DNA of 64,000 bases, from NCBI RefSeq assembly GCF_041146395.1, contig NC_091000.1, positions 12,042,501 through 12,106,500 on the forward strand, given 5' to 3'. Position 1 is the first letter of the stretch; every line of letters begins with the position of its first letter. This document shows positions 33,421 through 46,675 of the stretch, piece by piece. Position numbers and translations under genes: made by a program. The stretch is from Eulemur rufifrons (Eukaryota > Chordata > Mammalia > Primates > Lemuridae). The notes under the pieces were generated by a model. It had not been told where the DNA came from. It saw nothing but the letters and a program-made list of their open reading frames with translations, and did not search any database.

Positions 33421-36344
33421 TTATGTGGGAAGGTATTTTTAAACCTATTTTAACTGTAAATCATTTTCTCTAGTCTCTCTGCCCTTCCCAATATATTCTA
33501 GCCTCCACTTTCTATAGCTGGCTGTTCTTTACAAATAAGCAGATTACATATAAGAAGCAGGAGTTTATGCTGTTTGGAAAAGGAGGCCTAAGATGGATAG
33601 AGGTCAAAGTTATAAAATCTACAGGGTTTATAATCCTTATATGATTTAAATTTGTATCATTTCCCCACAAACCTGCTTTGCGTCCTGGATTTTCCATTTC
33701 ACATAGCCTTGGCATGATCTACCTTTGGCCCAAGCCAAAACCCTAGATGCCATCTCTTCTCTCCCATCCCCAAAATACAGTCCCCAAACCCAATTGATAT
33801 TATCTCTTAGAAATGTCCTGAATCTATTTCCTTCTTTCCATATGACCTCATTTCCCTGTTAACTGCTCCCTTCTTCCTTCTCCGTCCCTCTCCCACAGGC
33901 CATTATCCGCTGCAGCAGAGCTGTCAGTCCCATTCCTCCCTACAAGGCAACTCACCACGTGCTGAAGCACACCTTTCTGGAAAAGATCTCTTACATAATG
34001 AGGTAATGTAACCACTCAAGTCACTATTTCCAGTGTTTTCCTGTGTGTTATAGATCTACTAATGTCCATTTTATTGGAAAATAGATTAATTTCTACCCCA
34101 GATTAAGAAACATGTTCCTTAGAATGGAATCAATTTCTTGGAGTTCTCTGAGCCATGCAACAGAAATAACAACAGCTGCTCCTGTCCCTCATCCTCTCTT
34201 TGCTTTATGACATCTGGAGTTGTCTCCCAGTCTTTTTCCTTTCTCAGTTGCTATGTTCAGATTCCTCTTCATTAGATATTTCTGCCAAATTTCAATCCTA
34301 TGGAGAAGACTACAGCTCAATAGAAGACTTCAGGAAAGGACTCCTTGGGTAGCTGTATTTCATAGGTCCCTTCTGAGGTTGTAGGTAGAAGTTATAGATG
34401 GCATTAGCACATCAATCTAAATATGAACTTCTAAAACATCTGATTCACAAGAATTGTTCCCCCTTAACCTAAAGTACTCAAGTGAGATCCTGCAAAAATT
34501 TTAAAACCTCTTAACAGCAAGTTGAGGGCTACGCTCAATGAGAAAAAGGCTACATAGAACTTCTCTTAAAACTGCTAAAAAACCTCACAAAAAATGTGTC
34601 TAAGCCAAAACTGCCTTGATTAATTCCTAAAGTGGGAAGTCTTCAAAAGCTTCAAATTTATCAATTTTGGTATTTCTTGGTTTTAATTTTATGTAATAAT
34701 ATATGTACAGTTAGAATGCTGGTATGCAAAGGACAGACATTACTGACAAGAGAAGTAGAAAAACTCATAAAAGTGAACTGAAGCTACATATTTAGTGTAT
34801 CTACTTATGTACTCTTTTCCTAGTAGGTAGTATACATATGCATTTGTTATTCCAGAATGTGCAGAAAGTTCTTTCTTTTATATTTAAGTATAAATGTCAT
34901 TAAAATAATACATGTACCCCAAAAATCAAATGTGCAAAATAATAAACTAAGTCTTCAGATATCGCACTACTCTTCCAGAGATATATTACCTGAAGGCAAA
35001 ATTAACATTATTTAGGATATCCCAAAGACAACATCATATAAAGAAGTCATTAGTCTTTTTTTGAAATTATTTTTCAGTCATGCCAATTTTCAGTCAAAGA
35101 TTGGGTTAGAAATGCCATTGGTCTAACCCTGTATTACAATTGTGTTTTTTGTTATGCAAAAATGTATCACAAATAATCTCCATAAATACAATTTACATAT
35201 CATGGTCCCTAAATTTTAATTCTAATGTTCTATAACCACCATTAAGGGCTCAAATTATCATTTCTTTCTCTGATTCTTCTATTTCCCCATAATATAAAGT
35301 TTTTTAGCTTCCAATACTTTTCATATAAATTTTTCCCCCATACCTTTTATATCTTTGTTTTTATTTCTCTGATTCTAGTACTTACTTTAGCCAGATGCTA
35401 GAAGAAAATGTGTGTACTATCACTTCAGACACCTTTCAAAGTCTTCTCCCTGAAGGTATCATTTCTGTGACCAAAGGATATAGTGCTAAAGTCCCTGCAG
35501 TGTACACTACAGCCAGAACAAGCAAAAGCAACTACACCTAGACTGCAGCTGGATAACAATGGGTTGGATGATGAAGAGCGACATTACAAAGACCACCACT
35601 TATGTTTTCTCAAAGTGACAACTCAGAAAGACAGAAAATCAGAAAAATTATTTGTACTAAATGAATACTTTCATTTTCAAAACTTGGGTCTCATTTTATA
35701 GAACTGACACATTTAAAATTAGTTGATGTAGCAAAATAAGGTTTAAACACAATTTTCCAGAAACATATATATTGTGTAAAGTGAGATACACTAGTTGCAT
35801 GTATAAGATAGAGAATGTCAATTTATGGAAACCAACTAGACAAGTAATTTTTAAAAATATTAACCATGACAGATATTTACCAAAATGCTGGATTAAATTA
35901 ACCATGCCAAGAGTAATTAATGTAACAATAGCTCCAATAAGGCCTCATCAAATAATCAATGAGAATCATTTAAAAGGGAACAAAAGACTTAGCAAAATGC
36001 ACCCAACCTATATCATTAGTTTCATTTTTAAAAAAACTTTCTTTAGCTAGTGCTGAAGGCATAAGGCATTAACCCTTGAAAATAACTCTAAAGGATACAA
36101 GGTTTCTAGTATTTTTGACTTTGAACATTATTGTTCAGGAAACCCTAATTTTCCTTTAGAGGTGATGTTGTTAAATCTGCTGCAGGACTTCACAGAAAAA
36201 AAAATCTTTGTATAATATCTCAAGTTCTTAATCTTTTTCCTATGGGCACTCTTCTTCTTTAAATAATGATTACCAGTCAGAAAATAAGATTATTATTTGT
36301 TTTACTCTTAAATTTTTAGGTGTATACTTATTTTGTGCATTGCT
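33421..36344. other. AT-rich, repeat-poor intergenic DNA
   Basis: Almost no SINE or LINE is recognisable for about 2.9 kb. Short open frames (at most 92 residues) lack any family resemblance. Possible non-coding conserved sequence, but nothing specific is visible. Confidence 0.4.
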
Positions 36345-36430
36345 ATATGACTCTGGGCAAGTAACTTAATTTCTCTGGGTCCCAATTTTATCACCCGAAA
36401 AAAAGTTGGTCTGGAGGTGATCTATAATAG
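36345..36430 (+). repeat. MIR fragment, sense
   Basis: 'tgactctgggcaagtaactt', 'aatttctctgggtccc' and 'attttatcacccgaaaa' match the middle of the MIR consensus. Confidence 0.65.
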
Positions 36431-36529
36431 TGGCCTTCAACCTCTTCCACATCCCTGCATACACGATGGTTGTACTAAGTCCCACCGGAAGTAATAGCTC
36501 ACCAGCTGCCTGTTGCCTGCTGTCCTTTC

Positions 36530-36688
36530 CTTTAGGGCTGTGGTCCCCAACTCCTGGTCCCCAGCCTGTTAGGGATGGGGCCACAGAGCTCCGCCGCTGC
36601 CCCCACCTCTGTCGCGTCCGTAGAAAAATTGTCTTCCATGAAACCGGTCCCTGGTGTCAAAAAGGCTGGGAACCGCTGCAGTTTAGGG
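36530..36688 (+). repeat. hAT-Charlie non-autonomous element (MER1-like)
   Basis: 'tgtggtccccaactcctgg' at one end and 'ggctgggaaccgctg' at the other are terminal inverted repeats. 'gaaaaattgtcttccatgaa' plus 'accggtccctggtg' is diagnostic of MER1-type Charlie elements. Flanking 'ctttaggg' (36530-36537) and 'gtttaggg' (36681-36688) look like the 8-bp duplication of hAT insertions with one mismatch. Confidence 0.75.
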
Positions 36689-39600
36689 AAATCATTGAGT
36701 TAAAATTACTTTCAGTATTAAAAAACGTCTACAAATCTATAGTGATCATGAGATTAAAAATAACCATCTGAAATCGTGCCAACTTGAGATGTGTTTTTTT
36801 TTTTTCTTTTCCTTCAACCTCTATTGAGCCCTGTGCAGGGCTCTAGTACAGCAGACATCATTCTTGGATAAAAACATCTTTTTGTAAAGTTCTTAGTGAA
36901 TAAAAAACACATAAAGAAACGGTTATGCTACTACAGTTTTCAACATACTTCCTCCCTACCACTCTTGTTTCCATTTTACGAAATTAGTAGGAAAGTTGCT
37001 GTAAAGTTACCAGTAGTGTTTGAAAGGCACTGTGCCACCCTTTATCTCAAACTTTCAAAGAAGAGGTCAAACTTTAGTTTACACATGGTTTCAGGCAATG
37101 GTTGGGTTATTGATTACCTGCAAAAACACTGGAAGTTAAGATAGCTCACTAAGAAAAAGGGGTATCTACAAGGACAGAATGTGCTGAAATCTCTTTTATC
37201 ACATTTACTGATCTAGCTAATACATTATTTGCATAGGTTGAATAATTTATATCTACTATATTAACTATTTAATTTTGGACACATTTTTAAGGTTCACTGG
37301 CAAAATTAGACCAGAATTTCAAATTTGAACATATAGTGTAAATCTTTCTTCCCTAAATTTAAAACCCTTCCCCCAGCTTTTACGAGACATAATTGCATAA
37401 TTCAAACTCCTTCAATAGTGTGACCTAGTTCCCCCTCTTGATGTTATAAACGGCTCATGTAACTATGGTAACCGTCCAGGGAAAATTGAATGTTTTTCTG
37501 GTCAGCAATATGCAAAGTATATCATATGTGTTATTTTTCTCTCTGGGATAACCAAGGGGACAGTATGTTTGTTTGTTTTCTTGGTTATGAGGATATTATA
37601 TTTTATTACACCAAATTTCCTCCTGACTAGCTCCAGTCATGCAGTCCCTTTGTTAAAATGTTTTAGGATCATTTGTTGCTGTTAGTAGTCATCCTAAATG
37701 CTGAACAGTACCATAATCCAAAGTAGTAGAACTGGATGTATACACCAATGTTAAATCTGTGCTGTCCACCACATAAACTCCGATTATAGGCTGGCATTAC
37801 CCAGATTTCTAATATCCCTTCTAGAGAATCTGATATTTCTTACTTTGCCCTTTAGTCCTAGCCAAAGTGTTTCCTTAAAGCAAAAAATTGCTAGCACAGA
37901 ATTACATCTCAGGGAGTATATTTAGATATCGAGAAGAATTATCTCCAGTTTGTAGTGATTTTTATATATTCTCTTTTTATCTCTATTTTTAATTTTTGCT
38001 ACTACTGTGTACTACTTATGTAATAATGTAATTAAAATGCTTTAAAACTGAGCTAAATGGAGATGTGGACTATTAATTTTTTTAGTTGCCTTTTGTACTA
38101 ATGAATTGATTTAAAGTTTTGGATTTTTTCACTATAATTTAAAATGCTTCACTGGACCTTCTAGAAATTACTCTAAATTATTTATAATACAAACTCCTAG
38201 ATTATTAAGGATTTATTTGTATTAGGTACAATTACATTTCTACAATGGGCTATCTTGGTGATCTTTTAATATGATTTCATTCAAAGAGATTTTCTTGAAT
38301 TTCCCCACATATATAAGTGATTTTCAACCACCCAAATATCTTCCTTAGAAAAACACTGCTCTCTGCTTCATTGAATTAAACAGGGAATCAGTGGCCTCTT
38401 CCTGATTCACTTCACAAACCAAATAAAATGTGTGGGGACTTGTTGGATCCTGTTAAACCAAATGTAAAAAGATTTAATGAGACAATAGGGAACTCTGAAA
38501 ATTTGAATTGTCGGGATATTAAATGATAGTAAATTTCTTGGGGATAGGATAATGGTATTGTAGATATGTTCAAAAACTGTTATCTCTTATTTGTTCATAT
38601 TTAAAGTATTTACAGATAAAGTGATAATAACCCAGCAAGGGTGAGAGTGTGGAGGGTTATAGATTAAATAATCTTAGCCATATGTCGGTAAATGTTGAAG
38701 CTGGGTGAATCCATATATATAAGGATTTATTGTACTATTACCTCTACTTTTGTGTTTGTCTAAAAAATTCCATAATAAATATTTAAAAGTGTTAAAAAGT
38801 GGAAAAAAGAAAAGGATTTCAGATTTAACTGGCCTAACTCCAGCAGAAGCTGAATTTTCTCAGGAGGTATGTTCAGGAATCTTTCAGAACTACTTGCTAG
38901 TTTGTTTTCAATCAGTTTCAAGTTGTTGCTCTCCCCATAAAATAGGTATAGAAGCATAAACATTTCTTGCCAGGGACTCTTAAGTAACCAATTTAGAAAT
39001 TAAAGGTAATCCCAGACATGAATTTGGGAGCATCAGTTAGTTATCTTCTTTAGGGTTGCTTTATGGTAGAAAATACATTGACGAGCAAATAAAATGCCTT
39101 TTTGCTTTATTCACAGGATTAAATATCACCAATTAACTTCTATGATGCAGAGAATGGGAGTTTTTTAAATTTTGCATTTAGGAGAGTCAGGAAAACTGAA
39201 TCTGAAGAGGCCCCAAATTTTCAGTTAAGTGACTACTAAGAAAAAAGGATATTGATAAATAGCCAAGGTCCACTTGGGTTTAGGGAGTATTTTTTTGGGT
39301 TTAGGCGATTTTTCTTTCCCCCCATGTAAGTGCTTTCCCCAAACAGGCTGCTTTCACAAGCATGGCAGGAACAAGCCCCAGATTAACCTTTTAAAATAAA
39401 TATAGCAAGAAAAGCACATGTCTGGAATAATTCATACACACACATGCATTATATTACTTTATAGGGTTAGACGAGTATCAGCTAAAATATCATTATTTGG
39501 ATTTTTTGCTTCCTTCTAGCCTGTTCAACAGAATTATAAAAGGTGAAAATAATGCTGTAAAAGGTCTCCTATCCCATATTCATCCTTCTTTCCTCTCATC

Positions 39601-40719
39601 TTGCTCTAGGTTCCTGGAGGGAGTACTCCACGTATTCTGCATCATTGCCTTTACTCACTTCTAGTTGCTAACCACATGCCATATCTACCTGCAGATCATT
39701 TAAGAGGCTAAATAAAATCCATAGGTCCATTTGGTGTCTAATCTGAGTCAATAAATAACAAGGCCTCTTGCATTACTTTGGGCCTTTGATAAAGGCTAGC
39801 TTATTTAAATTTGTAAAGAAACAAAATAGTAGGGTTCAGGTAAAAATCAATAAAATTCAATTGTTCAGAGTGACCGGTTTTTGACAAGACCTGGCTGCTT
39901 ACTCTTAAAGATTTAAAGAATGACAACAGTAATATCCCCAAACCCGTCTCAGAAATGCAACACACTGTACTGCCTAGGTTGACTTAATAGTCAAGTGGTC
40001 AAAATCTCAAAGTGTCACAGGATAATAACTCAAGACAATCTCCCAATCTTTTGCAATACTGTTGTTGTTCCCAAGACATCGAATTCCCTGGAGTGCTTTA
40101 TTTTGGTTTGAAATTTAAAATTTCCTCTAGATCAAGTTCTAGATTTCTCTTTGCTAGTCAATGGCCACTTACTATTATCAGCCGTTTCACAAGTGCTCCA
40201 AGTAGGTGTGTAATACAGGTGTACCACCGCTGCAAACTGGATATAAAAAAACCCAAATTTATTACCCACTCATATTTTCTTTTTTAACTCAAAGGTACTA
40301 TTCACAATAGGGTTTGTTTACATAGGCATTCCATTAAAATTCTCCGTGTATTCGTTCTATTTATACCCATTTCTTTCAAATACACACGTTATTATATGTA
40401 TACAAAGTCCATTGTAATTAAAATCGGCTCCTCTCCCTGGCATTTCATTTACATGACATAGAAATTAAACCCAGATAGTCGATCACGTAGATAAGGCCGT
40501 GGACCTGATTGCAAATTATGTTTTTACTCCCATCTCCATTACCCGCTCCAATTGTTAGTCCTTGGGCAAAATTGAATAAAAAAGACACGTAAGGCAGGCG
40601 GTGTGCCACTCTGCCAGTAAGCCCTTGCCGACGTTCAATGCTTAAACGTTCCGAACTCCCCAAACTGGTCTGTGGGACAAACACCTCTGTGGAGCAGACG
40701 CACCCCTCCCCCCTAATTA
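36689..40719. other. AT-rich, repeat-poor intergenic DNA upstream of ING2
   Basis: About 4 kb with no recognised SINE, LINE or exon. This is unusual against the repeat density on either side and is a natural place to look for conserved regulatory sequence. All open frames are short and unremarkable. Confidence 0.4.
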
Positions 40720-41093
40720 TACGGCAGCGTCCAGAGGAATGGAAGGGTGGACAACACCGGCCGGGTACTGCGACGCCGGGGGACCTCCTGCGCCCGAGAA
40801 AGGGAGGAAGCACGCTAAGGCCGGAGCGACATTTATTAATAAAAGCCAGGCTGACTAAACGAAAAGGAAACGCTGAGGAGCACCGCCTACCTCCCCGATT
40901 GCCCCCCAGCGCTCGGCAGCAAGGACGCAGGCCGAGAGGACCCGGAGGCGGTGGCCGGCGGGCGGCGGAGCTCGGCGGGAACGCGGCCGCCGGGCATGCC
41001 GGGAGCCCGCCCCGCTGCACGCCGGGTCGCGTAGTTCCCGCAGGCCTCACTCCTGGTCCGAGCGAGAGTGGCCGCCCGCTGCTCCTTTTAAGG

Positions 41094-41101
41094 CTCGCGA
41101 G
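41094..41101. promoter_or_regulatory. ING2: CTCGCGAG palindrome
   Basis: Core of the TCTCGCGAGA-type element found in some CpG-island promoters that lack TATA. It is 840 bases upstream of the ING2 start codon. Activity is inferred. Confidence 0.4.
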
Positions 41102-41438
41102 GGGCCGCGCTTGAACCGCCTCATGGGGAAAAAGTCGGTAACTCCGGGCCGAGTGAGTGGGGCCAAGGTCCCCCCTCCTTGTGGGAAGGACAGAAGGAGA
41201 AAGTCAGCCACCTTTCCTCTCAGGTCCCATTCAGACACTGGGCGAAGAGGTGGGCCTGACAGTGCTTCCCCTTTAAGGGAGGGCGGGGCGCAGCCTGCCG
41301 TTTGGCCGCCCTCCGCGCCCTCCCCACTAGCCGAGAGTTGACAGACCAATCGCCCGGGTGGCGGAGGGAAGGCGGGAGAATGCGAACCCTTCGGTAGGGC
41401 GGTAGGGGCGGGCCCCCGGCCTTATTAGGAGCGAGTCT

Positions 41439-41450
41439 TGCGCAGGCGCA
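41439..41450 (+). promoter_or_regulatory. ING2: NRF1-like site
   Basis: TGCGCAGGCGCA is one mismatch from the palindromic NRF1 consensus YGCGCAYGCGCR. It lies about 480 bases upstream of the ING2 start codon, close to where transcription would be expected to begin. Confidence 0.5.
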
Positions 41451-41931
41451 GAGGCGGCCGCAGGCGGAGGGGCGGGGGCAGCCCAGTGCGAGACTCTCCG
41501 ACAGGCACGGAGGGTGATTGGGAGAGAAGTGGGCAGCGAGGGGCTTGTCATGGGGATCCGAGCTACGACACGGCTTTGGTAGCATCTGGGGACTCCGAGG
41601 GGGACAGGAAGTGTCAGCGCGCGGGACCCCGGCGCCAGCTCCGCTGGGGGGATCCCTGCTGCTCTAGTCCTGGGGAGGGAGGGGAAAAGGGAGGGAGCCC
41701 TGGTCTCGCCCCGCCCCTGGGCTTGTTACCGCGGGGGCGGGGAGTGAGGGCTTCTTTTTGGGGGAGTGGAGATCGGGGGACTCGGTGGTGCCCTGTCGAG
41801 CGGCCGCCGGTGTCCCCGCGGCTCCGGGCTGCGGAGCGGAGGGGCCGCGGCGGCCGTGGCTGTTGCATGTGTGGCTGCTGGATGCGGAGGCGGCGGCGGC
41901 GGCGGTGGCGAGGAGCAGCAGCGGCGGCAGG

Positions 41932-42103
41932 ATGTTAGGGCAGCAGCAGCAGCAACTGTACTCGTCGGCCGCGCTCCTGACCGGGGAGCGGAGCCGGCTC
42001 CTCACCTGCTACGTGCAGGACTACCTCGAGTGTGTGGAGTCGCTGCCCCACGACATGCAGAGGAACGTGTCTGTGCTGCGAGAGCTGGACAACAAATATC
42101 AAG
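41932..42103 (+). CDS. ING2: ING2 exon 1 (coding), inhibitor of growth 2
   Basis: Encodes residues 1-57 plus one base of codon 58. The start MLGQQQQQLYSSAALLTGER is characteristic of ING2, with the glutamines encoded by a short CAG run. The exon opens the ING N-terminal helical domain (leucine-zipper-like, 'YLECVESLPHDMQRN'), which contacts partner proteins of the Sin3-HDAC complex. The donor is G|GTAGGG at 42104. The two-exon structure and exon-1 phase match the known ING2 gene. ING2 is a nuclear adaptor that recruits Sin3A-HDAC1/2 to chromatin and supports p53-dependent growth arrest and senescence. Confidence 0.97.
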
Positions 42104-43589
42104 GTAGGGGCCGTGGGGCTGCTTGCGCCAGTCCTCCCTAGCCGGATCCGCCGGCCTCGGGACGTAGTCGGTCGGAGCCTGCTCGGGGAAGTGCCACTTT
42201 CCTTTCTCCTGTGATAGTCTCCCCTAGTGCACAGGAGTCTGGTGTGTGGGACGCGGAAGAGGGACCGGAGACCGGGTTCGCGGCCCTCCCTTCCCCCTGG
42301 CGGTAGGCGAGGTCTTCTGTGGGGTTGTGGGGGTGGGGGCCGCTCGGCAGCCCCCGCTACAGACCCGGTGGCTGCAGCTGCCGTGGAGGGGAATCAGCCA
42401 TTTTAAGCAGCAAGCATTTGTTCCGGCGTTAGCCTGCCCCGTGCCGCAGACCCTCCCGCCCCGGCCAGGGAGTGTGCCGCCCAGCAGCGGGCTGGCGGGA
42501 GCGAGCGGCCGGCTGCGGGCAGGCTCCCGCTGGACTGCGGGGCCGGCTCTCCCCACCCCGCCAGGGCCCCCCACCCCGCGAGAGCAGATGCATTGGAACG
42601 TGCGGGGGGGAGGGGGCGAGAGAGGGCCGCGAAGGCGGACTCCCGGGAGGTCCCTCCCAGTCGGTTCCCCTCTGCCGCCCCGGGAAAGTTCCCGGCCGCC
42701 CGGCGCCGCAGCCTTTCCCCAGCTCCTTCAGCCAAATGGTTAAAAGGGGAGGGTTACCCCGCCGGGAAGGGAAAAGAGGGGGGTGTGTGTGCGTGTGGCG
42801 GGGAGGGCCCCCTTGTCCCTGGGGGCGGGGCCTGCGGGCGTGACGCGGGGCCTGGGAGGGGCACGGCGCGCGCGCTCCCGCCGGCCTCGAAAATGGCTGG
42901 TCGCCGGAGGGGCTTAGGCTGAGCTGGCTGCTTCGGAGGGCGTCGGGGCCGTGCGGGGCGTCAGCTCCGCCCTAGCAGAGTCAGTGGTGGGGTTTGCAAG
43001 ATGTTTGTTGTGATGTTTCGAATCTCTTTCTCAGCCAATGAATCAGGACGGGGACATAGCTGCTTGGGACCGTCGCTGACCCTAGCACAGCGTAGGTTCC
43101 GGGCCTTGTGTCACTTCCGGGCCTCAGGAGGATGTGGGTTGGTTGACTGGGCAACCACCTGGCGTCCCTTCTATCCTGGGTCGCTCCTCCGCCAAGTTTA
43201 AGTGATGTGGCGAAAACCTCTCAAGCTTGGACAGAGACTCAACCTTTCTTACAGAGTGTCGTTTGTCATCTGTCAGTGGACCTTTCGTCTGCTACTGGAG
43301 TGGGAGAAATTTAAATGTGGAGATGTTAACAGACCTTGAACATAATGTGGAAATAGCCATGTGGATTTCAAAGATAACTTCTCGGATCCATTCTCTGTTT
43401 TTGTAAACACGTCACTAATCCCATGGTTTAGTCTCTAAGGAATCCACTCCTGGGATGACATTTTCTGGCCTGTAGCATGTTAGAACATTTAAGTATCTCT
43501 ATGCTTTTGAATCTATAAATTTATTTCTGTCTTCTGAATCCATGTGGTTGATAGGACTGAGCAGTTGAGGGGAGGAGAATTAACACTAA

Positions 43590-43755
43590 TTGCTTACTGT
43601 ATAGCAATCACTGTGCCAGGTCCAGGTCATTATATAAAGTAAAAACTCATTTCACATATAAATTAAAATTTACAAAGAGTTTAAATAACTTGTCCAGCTA
43701 GTTAGATGTAGAATATTTAACTCTAAAGTCTGCCACTTCAGATGCACATCCTTGT
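43590..43755 (+). repeat. MIR fragment in ING2 intron
   Basis: 'tatagcaatcactgtgccag', 'ataacttgtccagctagtta' and 'gtctgccacttcagatgca' follow MIR order with considerable divergence. Confidence 0.55.
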
Positions 43756-44559
43756 TTTCAAACTATTTTGAATTTTTAAAAGAAGAGCTGTCTAATGATA
43801 TTTTCTATGGACATGGAGCATATATGTGAATGGTAACCTAAAAATGATTATATGTACTTAAGAACTGTGTATGCAACCTTTTTAGTTTTTCAAATAATAA
43901 CACTGAAGTTTGTAAAGCTTGTAGGTTTTTACATTTCTTTAAAGGTACATGTTTGACTTCACAAAAGTTAAGCTATTTGAAGTTAGGGAGGGACACTATA
44001 ATTTGTTGACAGGGAAATCTGCTATCTGATCATCTATAATTGTCATAAATAGCTCTGGTAACATGAGTAATATTGTAGGCCTTACAAGATAAATCTTCAA
44101 CTCCATTTAAGATTTTGATTAATTTCAAGATTAATATAAAAATAGTGATTTAGTTTTCACTCCATGCACATGGTTACTGAGCTCAACAGTTTTATATTTA
44201 TAAAACTTTATATACTTTCATATTTTTTATTTCTTTACTAGTTCTTAAGTATTTTCTGGTTTTGGATTTAATACTTAATAGCAATATATTAAGCAAATAT
44301 TAGTGATACATTTAATAGATTATATAGGCAATCAAAGAAGTTTCCCACCTATTTGAGACACTTTCAGAAATTACTGAAGAACCTATAAAATAGAGAAAGA
44401 AGAAAATTTCACAACGGGATGAAGTATTTATTATGGGATAGGGTTATTAGAGAACTTTTGTTTTTATTTCAGTATTCTCATTCATAATTTCTTGGATAAA
44501 CAACCTTTGAACTAAAATTTAATGCTTTATTTCAACTGCCTTTCTTATGGTTTATAGAA

Positions 44560-44725
44560 TGTGGTTAAACTGTGGGATTAGACGTACAGATCGGCAGTGT
44601 TCAGAGTCTGGGGTTCTTATTTGAGTTTCATTTTCTTCACATGTAGCAGTGATGGCTTCCTCGGGTTGCTGTAGGGGTTAACTGAGAAAATCTTTACCAC
44701 GTAAAAGGGGCTAAGTAAATGTTAA
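44560..44725 (+). repeat. MIR fragment in ING2 intron
   Basis: 'tgtggttaaactgtgggatt', 'cattttcttcacatgtagca' and 'aaaaggggctaagtaaatgt' match the MIR arrangement. Confidence 0.55.
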
Positions 44726-44914
44726 TTTCCTTTCTTCTTTCATTACGTGATAAGGTGTCTTAAAAATGTGATAGGTGCCAAAGTTATGGAAAGAAAAAAG
44801 TGAATTTTTATCTCATGTATAATTATCGGTGTGCTGGTATGATATATAATGTAATTAGCTTCTAACACCTGATTATTAGATATAGAATATTTGAAATGAG
44901 GTTTGCCTTTTTTT

Positions 44915-45242
<328 letters not shown>

Positions 45243-45317
45243 AGGTTTGCCTTTTTTTAATCCTCAAATTTTTTGTGTCTGAGGGGAAAATGTATAATTT
45301 CCTTATTTTTCCTGTAG

Positions 45318-45375
45318 GAAAATTAGGTTCTTAAAAAATCTACTTAGAAAATTAGGTTCTTAAGAAATCTACTTA
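45318..45375. repeat. 29-bp tandem duplication in ING2 intron
   Basis: Two 29-bp units (45318-45346 and 45347-45375), each 'gaaaattaggttcttaa' plus 'aaatctactta', differ at one position. Confidence 0.9.
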
Positions 45376-45619
45376 GACGTCTAGCTGAGCAAGTGGGATA
45401 GATACGAACTTGAGGTATGAGTACCCTCAACTGTGTGGTGGTACTTTGTCATGTATTCCAGGTTGAACAGTTGTCCATCAAATGTGAGTACCTGCAGTTT
45501 CCAGGGAGGAGCTAATTCATAAGAGTTGTGTTGAATAATTACTTTGTATTACCTTACTTGCAGACAGCCCCAGTGTATATACTTACTTGTCTAACATTTC
45601 TGTTCTTAAGAATAATAAT

Positions 45620-45691
45620 GGAATATAAAGCAATGGCATGCCATGTGGTAGTTAATATTGGAATATAAAACAGTAGGATGCCATGTGGTGT
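45620..45691. repeat. About 40-bp tandem duplication in ING2 intron
   Basis: 'ggaatataaagcaatggcat' at 45620 recurs as 'ggaatataaaacagtaggat' at 45660. Both are followed by 'gccatgtggt'. The second copy is incomplete or more diverged. Confidence 0.8.
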
Positions 45692-46675
45692 GATAAATTA
45701 GAGTTAATTTTTGCTTCTCCATCCCTTAGTAGGACAGACCTCTTTCAGATATGATTATATCTGATAAGGGTAAGAAATAAAGTTGAATCAAATTAATCTT
45801 AAGTAAATTTTTGGTGACATCTGAAATTATATTTTCAGATTTTTTAATACCTTCTAATGACTCAGCTATTTTTACTTGAGTTAAATAAGTGTCCCACATG
45901 TTATACAACTAAATCAGCAGTTCAGAAAGCTTAGAACCAACTGCTGAGTTATCTACAAAGGCAGAGTGATCCAGTGCTGACTTTACTATAATTTTGTTAG
46001 TGGCTTGGTCAGTTGATGCCAGAACCAGAACCTACCCTGGAAATAGTTTGATTTTCAGAATTTCCCATGTGATAAAAGAACCATTAAAACTAAGATGATG
46101 GGAAACTAAGAATTGCTTATGTCTGCTTAGTTTAAGAATGTCCAGGGGTATGATGTAAAAATGAAGGTCTAGTGTCTCTCTGGAGTCACGTAGCAAGTCA
46201 TTGACTGAACTGTAAACACAGTTGGTCAGTAATCTGTAGGCTGGTTCTGGAACCTCTTCAAGTTTTACAGCTGGAGTCCTGCATGTTAATTTTATTTCTT
46301 ATATAAGGTTGTTTTGCAGTTCAAAGGAGCTATAAGTGATATGGTACTAGATAGACTCTAAAGTGGCATACAGTGTTCCTGCCCATTTGAAATACTTTTG
46401 ATTATTAACCACGCATCTCTTATCCTTTTTAATACAGATTAATGAGTAGTAGAGTTTTGTGTTCTTTCTTTTCATGAGTTTATTTCTAAGTACACCTTCA
46501 TATTAGATAATGTGGTCTATGTATGGGAAATCATGTTAAGGTATACATATACTGTATAGGAGTGTAGTTTCATGGTTTGACTTGGTTCTGACTGCACCAA
46601 TTCTGTGAAAAATAATTAACTTGACAATGTTACGTGTGCTAACACATGGTAACGTACTCACTTTTCTTTTTTTAG

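Larger units (their letters stand above)
40720..42970 (+). promoter_or_regulatory. ING2: CpG island promoter of ING2
   Basis: About 2.2 kb of GC- and CpG-dense DNA covers the upstream region, 5'UTR, exon 1 and the first part of intron 1. GC boxes ('ggggcgggcc' near 41406), an NRF1-like site, a CCAAT box at about 41345 (gaccaatcg) and a CTCGCGAG element are present. There is no TATA box near the start. Long open frames in both orientations (for example 40445-41050 and 42246-42743) are composition artefacts. Confidence 0.92.

Noticed and set aside
40445..41050. 201-residue minus-strand open frame in the ING2 CpG island
   Set aside because: GC-rich sequence has few stops. There is no conserved domain, and the frame spans promoter sequence.
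42246..42743. 165-residue + strand open frame in ING2 intron 1
   Set aside because: Intronic CpG-island sequence without a homologue I recognise; ING2 exon phases fully account for the gene.
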